From assembly GCA_964634645.1 (NCBI GenBank), contig CAZWKI010000011.1, positions 1 through 24,189 on the forward strand: a DNA stretch of 24,189 bases. The letters run 5' to 3'. The notes under the pieces were generated by a model, which was not told the origin of the DNA, searched no databases, and saw only the letters and a list, made by a program, of their open reading frames with translations. The DNA comes from CAZWKI01 sp964634645 (GTDB taxonomy: Bacteria; Patescibacteriota; Patescibacteriia; UBA1558; S5-K13). A program made the position numbers and the translations under genes. Position 1 is the first letter of the stretch; each line of letters opens with the position of its first letter. Below, piece by piece: positions 1 to 6,400 of the stretch.

Positions 1-1566
1 CTTGGAACAACCAATCACAATATCGTTTTTTCCGTCATTGTTTATATCTGCAACACTGAAATTTATTTTTCCTTTGAAATTTTTATCATATGGATAAAAA
101 TCCAATAATTTATTTTTATTTTTATCATAAATTGTAAGCAATCCATTTTGAGTTGTAATTATCTCTTGATTTTCATCGCTATCAATATCGAGAATTATTA
201 TTTTTATATTTCCATAAAAATTATTATTTGTTAGAAAAAATCCATTTCTTTCCTGATCCCCTAATTTGTTAAAAATTCTTACAAAAGCACCATTATCGTA
301 TGAGTCAGAAATAATTTCTTGATTTGTTTTAAGAAGTATAACCCCATCATTTGCCCTTAGATTTATATAATTTATTTTTTCTCCATCATTTGTTTTTGTA
401 TTTTGCGTTCCTTTTATTTTTTCAAAAATTTCATTTTTAAATACGTATATTTGATTTTGATTTGTAGAATTTACAATCGAAACCCCATTTACAAAATCCC
501 TTCTCCAGAGACTGGGTTGAATTAGGTCGGTATTATTTTTTAAGTTTTTTGGGTTTGAAATAGCACTTCCTAAATTTATATCGTACTCATCATACCACCA
601 TGTTTGTCCGTGATTTTTGTCTCCATAATCAAATGAAAAATATCCATTTCCAAGAAGTGTACTTGTAAATCCAAAACGCATTTTTTGGTAATCATTTTGA
701 TTTCCGATATTTTCTGTATTTGAGTTTATTATATAAATGTTGGGAGTTTCATTTATTTTTGGCAAAGTTTCTATGTATGGTCTTATGGAATCTTCCCATG
801 TTCCATTTTTTTGCCAAGGAGTTGGAAACGTTTCAAACATTCTTCCGTTTGTAAGTGCACTCAATGATTCATCATCCACTGAATTTCCTACTATTAAGAA
901 ATTTTTATCAATCATATTCGTTTTTTGAAGTAGTTCGGTCATTCCAGATTTCCATTGTGCATCTATTAAATTTTTATCATCAACACAGCCATCATTATCA
1001 ATATCTATATTGCCATTATCAAACCATGAAATATCTTTCCAGAGATTGTCATAAAAAACTCCATCCCAGAGCTTAGACGGATAAATTTTTTCTTTTACAA
1101 AAGACAAAAGCATATCTTTCCAAGCAGAAGACATATTTAATAAATATGTATTTGGCCAAAAACTCAATTTTTGACCTTGAGGGTTTTTTAGATAATAAGA
1201 ATCATTTATTTTTGAAAGCAATTCACACCTTAGTTGTATTTTGTCATTATCGCACTGACTTCTTATTTCGGAGGAGCTTATGTATGCTAGTATTTTTATT
1301 TTTGGATTTAATTGTCTTATTCTTTGTATTTTTTCAGGATTGTTTATTTGATTTTCCATGTCTAGTATCAAAAGATCCCATTTTGCTAATTTTGCTACAT
1401 CCTCATCTGTAATTGACCATGGTAAGAAATAATTTGCAAGGCGAGGGTTTTTATTTTCGGCAGAAGAGATATTAGTAATGAGTGTTGTCATTGTAAACAC
1501 AAAAAATAGAACAAGAGACAGGTTCTTATTTGTTCTATTTTTGCTTTTTCTTTTGAATAATCTCAT
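1..1566 (-). CDS. Secreted glycoside-hydrolase-like protein (GHL15 type) with FG-GAP-like repeats, partial
   Basis: I translated the minus strand by hand: 522 codons run open from the ATG at 1566 to the window edge, so the C-terminus is missing. Residues 1-36 form a signal peptide: a basic start (MRLFKRKSKNR), a hydrophobic stretch, then a likely cut after SSA. Residues about 40-330 read like the TIM-barrel GHL15 family (LANYFLPWSI, LLILDM, KILAYISSSE, WDGVFYDN, LIVGNS). Inside this lies a DIDNDGCVDD loop that matches a calcium-binding EF-hand/dockerin-type consensus. The end carries two FG-GAP/VCBS-like strands (ILDIDSDENQEI and VADINNDGKNDIVIG), suggesting a beta-propeller continuing beyond the window. 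It is probably exported or surface-attached and acts on polysaccharide; no substrate can be named. The family call is moderately sure, and the reading frame is certain. Confidence 0.8.
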   Translation of the reverse strand, partial: MRLFKRKSKNRTNKNLSLVLFFVFTMTTLITNISSAENKNPRLANYFLPWSITDEDVAKLAKWDLLILDMENQINNPEKIQRIRQLNPKIKILAYISSSEIRSQCDNDKIQLRCELLSKINDSYYLKNPQGQKLSFWPNTYLLNMSSAWKDMLLSFVKEKIYPSKLWDGVFYDNLWKDISWFDNGNIDIDNDGCVDDKNLIDAQWKSGMTELLQKTNMIDKNFLIVGNSVDDESLSALTNGRMFETFPTPWQKNGTWEDSIRPYIETLPKINETPNIYIINSNTENIGNQNDYQKMRFGFTSTLLGNGYFSFDYGDKNHGQTWWYDEYDINLGSAISNPKNLKNNTDLIQPSLWRRDFVNGVSIVNSTNQNQIYVFKNEIFEKIKGTQNTKTNDGEKINYINLRANDGVILLKTNQEIISDSYDNGAFVRIFNKLGDQERNGFFLTNNNFYGNIKIIILDIDSDENQEIITTQNGLLTIYDKNKNKLLDFYPYDKNFKGKINFSVADINNDGKNDIVIGCSK

Positions 1567-1660
1567 ACATATATATTAACAGATAATTTTATAAAATATA
1601 AGTAGCGCAGAGAATTTTTTTGATAAACTACATTTTGAAAAAATACAAAGAAAGATATAT

Positions 1661-1689
1661 TTGACATATATATAAATATGGTATATATT
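1661..1689 (+). promoter_or_regulatory. Sigma70-type promoter for the 1726-3541 operon
   Basis: A perfect -35 TTGACA (1661-1666) is followed after 17 bp by TATATT (1684-1689). Transcription would start near 1696, giving a leader of about 30 nt before the ATG at 1726. It is the best consensus promoter in the left part of the window. Confidence 0.7.
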
Positions 1690-1725
1690 TATATATAGAG
1701 GCGTTTATTTATATAAAATAAATAT

Positions 1726-1968
1726 ATGAATGAAAAAAAATGTATGTCTACATCGTCAAAAGAAGACAAATTTAAATGTCTTGCTACTTGTAGAACAAAT
1801 GAAATATTAAAAAAAATAAAAACACTTTCAAATTGTGCAAATAGAAGCGCTTACACATACAATAGAGCACAAGTTGACAAAATGTTCTCTTCTATTGAAA
1901 ATGCGCTTATAAATGCAAAAGCACAATTTTATTTCCCAAATGAAAAAGAAGAAAAATTTGAACTTTAA
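1726..1968 (+). CDS. Small Cys-containing protein of unknown function
   Basis: This 80-aa protein is not recognised. It is hydrophilic, has four cysteines (residues 6, 18, 22 and 37) and no membrane segment. The second half (RSAYTYNRAQVDKMFSSIEN onward, about residues 40-70) looks like an amphipathic helical region. It is first in a likely operon with thioredoxin (24 bp gap) and glutamate dehydrogenase, and sits just downstream of a consensus promoter, which supports its being real. No Shine-Dalgarno sequence lies close to the ATG; a GAGG about 24 nt upstream is too far to count. The Cys residues next to thioredoxin might hint at a redox role, but that is only a guess from position. Confidence 0.7.
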   Translation: MNEKKCMSTSSKEDKFKCLATCRTNEILKKIKTLSNCANRSAYTYNRAQVDKMFSSIENALINAKAQFYFPNEKEEKFEL

Positions 1969-1992
1969 TTTAATTAATTTAATAATAATTTT

Positions 1993-2310
1993 ATGACAGA
2001 AATTTTAAACGACACAAATTTTGACAAAACACTAAAAGACAACAAGCTTGTTTTAGTTGATTTTTTTGCGGCTTGGTGTGGGCCATGTAAAATGCTTGCT
2101 CCAATTATTGATGAATTAAGCGAAGAATACAAAGACAAGATAAAAATTGTAAAAGTAGATGTTGACGAAGCTCAAGAAATAGCAAAGAAATTTGAAATCA
2201 TGAGTATTCCAACCCTGATATTTTTTGATAGTAGCGAAGTAAAAGATTCTCTTATGGGCCTCGTTTCAAAAGACATATTAAAAGGCAAGATTGAAGAATT
2301 GATTAAATAA
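1993..2310 (+). CDS. trxA: Thioredoxin
   Basis: This 105-aa protein is a complete single-domain thioredoxin. The active site WCGPC (about residues 28-32) is preceded by the usual VLVDFFAAW strand and followed by KMLAPIIDEL. The cis-proline region MSIPTLIFF is present near residue 75. Length is normal for the family. It is a cytoplasmic dithiol reductant for target proteins. It lies 24 bp after the small Cys protein and 22 bp before glutamate dehydrogenase, all on one strand, so co-transcription from 1661 is likely. The upstream sequence is pure AT with no Shine-Dalgarno site. Confidence 0.95.
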   Translation: MTEILNDTNFDKTLKDNKLVLVDFFAAWCGPCKMLAPIIDELSEEYKDKIKIVKVDVDEAQEIAKKFEIMSIPTLIFFDSSEVKDSLMGLVSKDILKGKIEELIK

Positions 2311-2332
2311 AAAATAGTAAATAATAAATATT

Positions 2333-3541
2333 ATGCAGAGCGCTTATCAAAATGCAATGGAGCAGCTTCAAAAGGCATCCGAAATTGCAAATTTAGACAA
2401 AAATGTTTTATTAAAATTACAAAGTCCAGACAGATTTGTAACTATTTCTATTCCAGTAAAAATGGACAGCGGAGAACTAAGAATTTTTACAGGATATCGT
2501 GTTCAGTATGACAATACAATGGGGCCATATAAGGGTGGAATAAGATTTCATCCCGATACTGATTTAGATGAAGTGAAGGCACTTGCATTTTGGATGACAA
2601 TAAAATGTTCCGTTGTGGGCATTCCTCTTGGCGGAGGAAAAGGTGGAATTACGGTTGATTCAAAAAAACTTTCTGAAAATGAAATAGAAAAATTATCTCG
2701 TGGATTTGTAAGAAAATTAAAAGGAATAATTGGTAGAGACATTGATATTCCAGCTCCTGATGTTTATACAACGCCGAAAATAATGGCAATAATGGCAGAT
2801 GAAATTGGAGACAAGGCTGTTTTTACTGGAAAGCCAATAGAATTTGGTGGATCACTCGGACGAGATAAAGCAACTGCTCAAGGAGCTTTTTATATTTTTG
2901 AAAAAGCCCTAGAAAAATTAAACTTATTAAAGGACGCAAAAGTAGTTGTTCAGGGATTTGGAAATGCGGGAGCAGTTTTCGCAAAAATTTTATTTGATGC
3001 AGGATACAAAATAATAGCTGTTTCTGATTCTCAGGGTGGAATATTTAGTGATGATGGACTTGATATTTCAGAACTTTTAAAGCACAAAGAACAAACTGGA
3101 ACAGTACTGAATTTTGATAATTCTACAAATATTACAAATGAAGTTCTGCTTGAATTGCAAACAGATGTTTTGGCTCTTTGTGCGCTTGAAAATCAGATAA
3201 CAAGTGACAATGCAAACAATATAAAAGCAAAAATAGTTTTTGAACTTGCAAATGGTCCTGTCACGCCAGATGCAGACATAATTTTGAAAAGTAATAATAT
3301 TTTATTACTTCCAGACGTTCTTACAAACGCGGGGGGTGTTACAGTTTCATATTTTGAGTGGCTTCAAAATACAAAAGAAGAATCTTGGAGCTTAGAAGAG
3401 GTAAATACAAAACTTAAAGAAATAATGTATAAATCGTTTGATGAGATTTATAATATTTCAAAAAAATATAACATTGATTTTAGAATGGCAGCATTTGTAT
3501 CAGCGCTAAAGAGAATTGAAGAAAAAATGAAAATTGAATAA
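2333..3541 (+). CDS. gdhA: Glutamate dehydrogenase (Glu/Leu/Phe/Val dehydrogenase family)
   Basis: This 402-aa enzyme catalyses reversible oxidative deamination of glutamate to 2-oxoglutarate and ammonia. The substrate domain carries the classic run GPYKGGIRFHP and the catalytic-lysine motif GGGKGGI (about residues 104-110), then DIPAPDV. The nucleotide-binding domain starts around residue 200 with VVVQGFGNAG. The C-terminal motif ELANGP and LLPDVLTNAGGVTVSYFEW are also typical. Length is close to the usual 410-450. It is last in the operon with trxA. The ATG at 2333 is preceded by an AT-rich tract (AAATAGTAAATAATAAA) rather than a Shine-Dalgarno site. Whether it uses NAD or NADP cannot be judged by eye. 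Confidence 0.95.
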   Translation: MQSAYQNAMEQLQKASEIANLDKNVLLKLQSPDRFVTISIPVKMDSGELRIFTGYRVQYDNTMGPYKGGIRFHPDTDLDEVKALAFWMTIKCSVVGIPLGGGKGGITVDSKKLSENEIEKLSRGFVRKLKGIIGRDIDIPAPDVYTTPKIMAIMADEIGDKAVFTGKPIEFGGSLGRDKATAQGAFYIFEKALEKLNLLKDAKVVVQGFGNAGAVFAKILFDAGYKIIAVSDSQGGIFSDDGLDISELLKHKEQTGTVLNFDNSTNITNEVLLELQTDVLALCALENQITSDNANNIKAKIVFELANGPVTPDADIILKSNNILLLPDVLTNAGGVTVSYFEWLQNTKEESWSLEEVNTKLKEIMYKSFDEIYNISKKYNIDFRMAAFVSALKRIEEKMKIE

Positions 3542-3542
3542 A

Positions 3543-3646
3543 AAATAAAAATCACCTACATCGCGGATTGTTTTATATTGTAGAGAAGTTTCATGAAACG
3601 TCTCTACTTTGTTTTTCAATGATTTTATTTGTGGTGATTTTTATTT
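3543..3646. repeat. 104-bp MITE-like inverted-repeat element with a central palindrome, probably doubling as the gdhA terminator
   Basis: Perfect 14-bp inverted repeats (AAATAAAAATCACC at 3543-3556, GGTGATTTTTATTT at 3633-3646) enclose a second, strong palindrome at 3580-3607. That inner hairpin has arms GTAGAGA and TCTCTAC, an A/G mismatch, then GTTTC and GAAAC around a 2-nt AT loop. It is followed by TTTGTTTTTC, so on the plus strand it can end gdhA transcription. Two nested inverted repeats resemble a non-autonomous transposable repeat more than a simple terminator. No clear target duplication is visible. Confidence 0.6.
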
Positions 3647-3661
3647 GTAAGAGAATAATAT

Positions 3662-3676
3662 TATAATGATACTATG
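3662..3676 (+). promoter_or_regulatory. Promoter of rnhB, likely giving a leaderless mRNA
   Basis: A perfect -10 TATAAT (3662-3667) ends six bases before the ATG at 3674, so the expected transcription start falls on or next to the start codon. No good -35 is visible at the right distance; that region is the right arm of the inverted-repeat element. Confidence 0.5.
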
Positions 3677-4297
3677 ATAAATGCAGAATTAGAAAAATCA
3701 CTTTTTAAAAACGGGTACAAAAATATTATTGGATTTGACGAAGCTGGACGTGGACCACTTGCAGGACCAATTGTTTGTGGTTATGTTTTTTTGTCTAGTG
3801 ATGAATTAGAAAAAAATTTAGATCTAGTTCCACATATTAATGATTCAAAGAAATTGAGTTATAAAAAAAGAAAAGAATTGTCAGATGAAATTAAGTGCAG
3901 ATTTAGAAGTGGTGTTTCCATGATTGATAATATTCAGATTGATAACATTGGAATTCAAAGCGCAAATGTGAAAATTATAGAAAATATTATTTCAAAGCAT
4001 ATGTATGAAATTGATTGCGCCCTGATAGATTATATTGGTGGATTTGATAAATATTATAATTGTGATTTTAAGAACATCAGAAAAATAATTGGAGGAGATG
4101 CTAAGCATTTTATAATAGGATCTGCCTCAATAATAGCAAAAGTTTTTAGAGACGAGCTTATGGAAAATATTTCAAAAGATTATCCACAATATGAATTTGA
4201 AATTCACAAAGGATATGGTACAAAAAGACATATTGAAAATTTGAAAAAGTTTGGTTTATCTCCAGTTCATAGAAAAACATTTATTCATTTTTTGTAA
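3674..4297 (+). CDS. rnhB: Ribonuclease HII
   Basis: This 207-aa enzyme cuts the RNA strand of RNA-DNA hybrids and removes ribonucleotides from DNA. The signature IGFDEAGRGPLAGP (about residues 19-32) contains the first two acidic metal ligands. The later acidic site is seen in CALIDYIGGFD, and the family motif GSASIIAKVFRD near residue 155 is intact. The C-terminal YEFEIHKGYGTKRH is typical of the type II family. Length is normal. The gene stands alone between a 104-bp inverted repeat and a hairpin, with its own -10 box almost touching the ATG. Confidence 0.95.
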   Translation: MINAELEKSLFKNGYKNIIGFDEAGRGPLAGPIVCGYVFLSSDELEKNLDLVPHINDSKKLSYKKRKELSDEIKCRFRSGVSMIDNIQIDNIGIQSANVKIIENIISKHMYEIDCALIDYIGGFDKYYNCDFKNIRKIIGGDAKHFIIGSASIIAKVFRDELMENISKDYPQYEFEIHKGYGTKRHIENLKKFGLSPVHRKTFIHFL

Positions 4298-4325
4298 ATT
4301 CGTTAGATGACTTATCCAATGGATT
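4297..4325. repeat. Imperfect hairpin related to the leader elements at 4876 and 22644
   Basis: AATTCGTTAGAT (4297-4308) and ATCCAATGGATT (4314-4325) pair at 11 of 12 positions, counting two G-T pairs, around a 5-nt loop. No T-run follows, so it is not a normal terminator. The left arm resembles AATCCGTTAGATA at 22644, and the right arm resembles TTATTTAATGGG at 4908. Confidence 0.4.
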
Positions 4326-4347
4326 ACAAAAAAACACCAAGCTAAGC

Positions 4348-4357
4348 NNNNNNNNNN
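4348..4357. other. Assembly gap (10 N)
   Basis: Ten Ns between rnhB and the 4376-4720 gene. The fixed length suggests a scaffold join rather than a measured gap, so the true distance and any sequence here are unknown. Confidence 0.95.
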
Positions 4358-4375
4358 AAATTTATTTATAGGGAG

Positions 4376-4720
4376 CTATTCGAGCAAAGCTCCTTTTTCA
4401 TTATATATTTCTGCCGGCATTTGTTTGTGTTGAGCGAACCTTTTTAGAACCTCGTTGTGTTCAGGATTTTTTCCATTTGCAAAAATAACATAAGAGCAGT
4501 TCTTTTTTGGCGCAAAGTGTCCACAACACACCGTAGCCTTGATGTTTGGATTTTTTACTTTAATCCAGGCGTTAAAACCATTTCCAGTTATAGCAACTAT
4601 TGGGGCTTCTGGATAATCAGTAAGTGTTTCTCTGACCTCTCTTACTAGAAGATCAGCCGCAACCTGAATATCTTCAGGTTTACCTAAAAAGGCAATGATT
4701 ACCTTTTTACTTTCTTGCAT
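4376..4720 (-). CDS. Small protein of unknown function with strong ribosome-binding site
   Basis: This 114-aa protein is not recognised. It is predicted soluble with an alternating strand/helix pattern: KKVIIAFLG, then a helix AADLLVREVRE, then APIVAITGNGFNAWIKV, then YVIFANG. The middle CCGHF plus Cys in KKNCSY give three cysteines. The start is firm: AGGAGG lies 8 nt before the ATG. The gene is clearly less AT-rich than rnhB or the 354-aa gene beside it, as are the other genes here with this type of site. The last codons and stop form GGAGC...GCTCC with a weak T-run, a possible terminator. It is divergent from the 4935 gene. Confidence 0.8.
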   Translation of the reverse strand: MQESKKVIIAFLGKPEDIQVAADLLVREVRETLTDYPEAPIVAITGNGFNAWIKVKNPNIKATVCCGHFAPKKNCSYVIFANGKNPEHNEVLKRFAQHKQMPAEIYNEKGALLE

Positions 4721-4724
4721 TATT

Positions 4725-4743
4725 AATTCCTCCTTTTGGAATT
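4725..4743 (-). promoter_or_regulatory. Ribosome-binding site inside a short hairpin
   Basis: On the minus strand AATTCC, then AAAAGGA, then GGAATT can pair as a 6-bp stem that holds the AGGAGG Shine-Dalgarno core partly in the loop and partly in the stem. The stem is weak. Confidence 0.35.
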
Positions 4744-4756
4744 TTTATATTTATAT

Positions 4757-4785
4757 ATATTATATTATAATAAAAATATTGTCAA
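4757..4785 (-). promoter_or_regulatory. Promoter of the 4376-4720 gene
   Basis: Reading the minus strand, TTGACA (4785-4780) is followed by TATAAT (4764-4759) at a short 15-bp spacing, or by TAATAT (4762-4757) at 17 bp. Either way the leader is about 30 nt. Confidence 0.5.
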
Positions 4786-4813
4786 TATTAATTGAGTAAG
4801 CACATTTTTGATG

Positions 4814-4842
4814 TGGACATAAATAGAAATATATTATATATT
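4814..4842 (+). promoter_or_regulatory. Promoter of the 4935-5999 gene
   Basis: TGGACA (4814-4819), 17 bp, TATATT (4837-4842). Transcription from about 4849 gives an 86-nt leader that contains the conserved hairpin element. It is back to back with the promoter for the minus-strand gene. Confidence 0.55.
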
Positions 4843-4863
4843 AATATATATTAATAATTAAGA

Positions 4864-4984
4864 GGGATAATATGAAGCCCATTAGATAATAATTTATGTA
4901 AAATGAGTTATTTAATGGGTTAAAATAAATTTATATGACAAACAATAACAAAATCTTGTCTAACGGATTTAAAAAAATAGATAA
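4864..4984 (+). promoter_or_regulatory. Shared leader/start element, copy A
   Basis: GGGATAATATGAA is followed by CCCATTAGATAA (4878-4889), which pairs with TTATTTAATGGG (4908-4919) over 12 positions with one G-T pair. A third arm, TCTAACGGATT (4959-4969), lies inside codons 9-12 of the downstream gene and can pair with the same left arm at 9 of 11 positions. The layout, spacing and first codons match copy B at 22635. Confidence 0.5.
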
Positions 4985-5999
4985 AATTATTTTACCAAAA
5001 GAGCTTACGGCAGATTCTGTTTTGGCCCTTTCTATAATTTATAAGTATGGAGATAAATTATTCTCTAATTTATCAAAAGCAGAAATAGAATTTAGATTAG
5101 AACTTCCAGAGGAAAAAGATATAAATTATTTTATTAGTAACAGTATTCTTCCGCTTATAAATTTCAAGCGTAGAGATAGCGTCTTGCTAGAACTTTTAAA
5201 TGTAGAAGATCTAAATATTGATGAAATTCCAATAGTAAATAAATTGATAGCAGATTTCAAAAATAAAAATTTTGAAGACTGTTCTTTTTTTTCTTGGACG
5301 CAGCTTACAAATATACTGAAAGATAAACCAGAAAAGATTTTGAAATTGTCACTGCCAATTTTAAAAGAATATTTGGATAACAATGAAAAAAGAACACATG
5401 AATTTTTTGATTATTGTAGTAAAGCAGTAAAAGAAGGACGCATCACAAGTTTTACGACAATACAAAACAGCAAAGAATTAAAAGTTGTTTTCATAGATTG
5501 TGATTCTGATGATATAGCAGAATTTTTATTTTATAAAAAAGAGCTAATGGCAGATATCGTTGTTGTTTTTAAAGAAAAAGATAATATTTTTATAAAAATC
5601 AAAAAAGGAATTGATATAATGGATGTAATTGCAATTTTGAGGGTTGAAACATCTAGAAAATACAAAATTCCATTTGATAAAATAAATAAACATATTTTAA
5701 ATAGATCAGGTGTTATGGAAGGAATTCCGCATTGGAATTTTGATCCACTTAAAAATGAAATTAAAACAGAGAAATCTGTACAACTTGATAAGTCGATTAT
5801 AAAGCGCGCAATAATGATAGGCGTTGATACTGTAAAAATGGCAAAAGGACAATGTCCATCAAAAGAGGGTTGTATTGGAAAGAAGTGCGATTTTTATTCA
5901 TACAACATGTTGAGATGCAGAAAAAGAAGAGCTGGAGTCGCGGATAGATTTGAACAAAGCAATTCGATTAAAAGTAATATAAGGGTTATTAAAAAATAA
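4935..5999 (+). CDS. Protein of unknown function with C-terminal Cys cluster
   Basis: This 354-aa protein is not firmly recognised. The N-terminal third is helical and acidic/basic. The middle part (about residues 185-250) alternates strands and helices (LKVVFIDCDS, ADIVVVFKEKDNIFIKI). The region RVETSRKYKIP...GIPHWNFDPLKNEI faintly recalls the C-terminal half of DHH/MYG1-like phosphoesterase relatives, but no DHH motif is present. Near residue 310 a cluster CPSKEGCIGKKCDF...MLRC (spacing C-x5-C-x4-C-x9-C) looks like a zinc or iron-sulfur site. The first 17 residues are 9/17 identical to those of the C39 peptidase at 22707, with near-identical DNA, although the rest is unrelated. The gene is single and has its own promoter. 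Confidence 0.75.
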   Translation: MTNNNKILSNGFKKIDKIILPKELTADSVLALSIIYKYGDKLFSNLSKAEIEFRLELPEEKDINYFISNSILPLINFKRRDSVLLELLNVEDLNIDEIPIVNKLIADFKNKNFEDCSFFSWTQLTNILKDKPEKILKLSLPILKEYLDNNEKRTHEFFDYCSKAVKEGRITSFTTIQNSKELKVVFIDCDSDDIAEFLFYKKELMADIVVVFKEKDNIFIKIKKGIDIMDVIAILRVETSRKYKIPFDKINKHILNRSGVMEGIPHWNFDPLKNEIKTEKSVQLDKSIIKRAIMIGVDTVKMAKGQCPSKEGCIGKKCDFYSYNMLRCRKRRAGVADRFEQSNSIKSNIRVIKK

Positions 6000-6042
6000 T
6001 AATTTTAATATATAATATATAAAATGAAAACAAGGAGGAAAG

Positions 6043-6270
6043 ATGTTAATTAATGAAATTCCTGAAACGGGTTTTTGTTTTCCGAAAGACAGTGAACAAA
6101 AGTTTATTGTGAATGGGAAACCAAATCTTGATTTACTAAATCATGGACAAGTTGGGGACAGAATTGGGATTTATCAATCCAAAGAAGATCCCAATATGTT
6201 TATTCAGGTCTGGTTTGAAAATGCCAGCATTGTAAGGGCTCTTATTTTGAATATAGAGCGAACCAAGTAA
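6043..6270 (+). CDS. Small protein of unknown function with strong ribosome-binding site
   Basis: This 75-aa protein is not recognised. It looks like a small beta-rich soluble domain: KFIVNGKPNL, then GDRIGIYQSKEDPNMFIQVWF, then IVRALILNIE. It has no signal peptide or membrane segment. The start is firm because AAGGAGGAAAG immediately precedes the ATG, unlike the AT-only leaders of the neighbouring core genes. A clean terminator follows 12 nt after the stop, so it is probably a single-gene unit or the end of the 4935 unit. Confidence 0.75.
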   Translation: MLINEIPETGFCFPKDSEQKFIVNGKPNLDLLNHGQVGDRIGIYQSKEDPNMFIQVWFENASIVRALILNIERTK

Positions 6271-6282
6271 CAATTTTACCGC

Positions 6283-6316
6283 ATCAACCGTTGTTTTACA
6301 GCGGTTGATTTTTTTG
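6283..6316 (+). terminator. Intrinsic terminator after the 75-aa gene
   Basis: ATCAACCGTTG pairs with CAGCGGTTGAT around a 5-nt loop (6283-6309), followed by a run of seven T. The right arm overlaps the -35 of the uvrA promoter. Confidence 0.85.
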
Positions 6317-6333
6317 TTGATCAGTGATACAAT
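6305..6333 (+). promoter_or_regulatory. uvrA promoter, overlapping the upstream terminator
   Basis: TTGATT (6305-6310), 17 bp, TACAAT (6328-6333) with an extended -10 TG at 6325-6326. The -35 lies in the right arm and T-run of the preceding terminator, a compact arrangement. Confidence 0.55.
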
Positions 6334-6400
6334 GAGAGCTAATTATATTTATTTTTCTAATTTTAAAATAATATAGATAATCAGCCAAGTGGCCAAGCAT

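Noticed and set aside
737..1412. Plus-strand open frames of 60-90 codons in the first 1.5 kb
   Set aside because: They are shadows of the minus-strand GHL15-like gene, which has a signal peptide, family motifs and a continuous frame.
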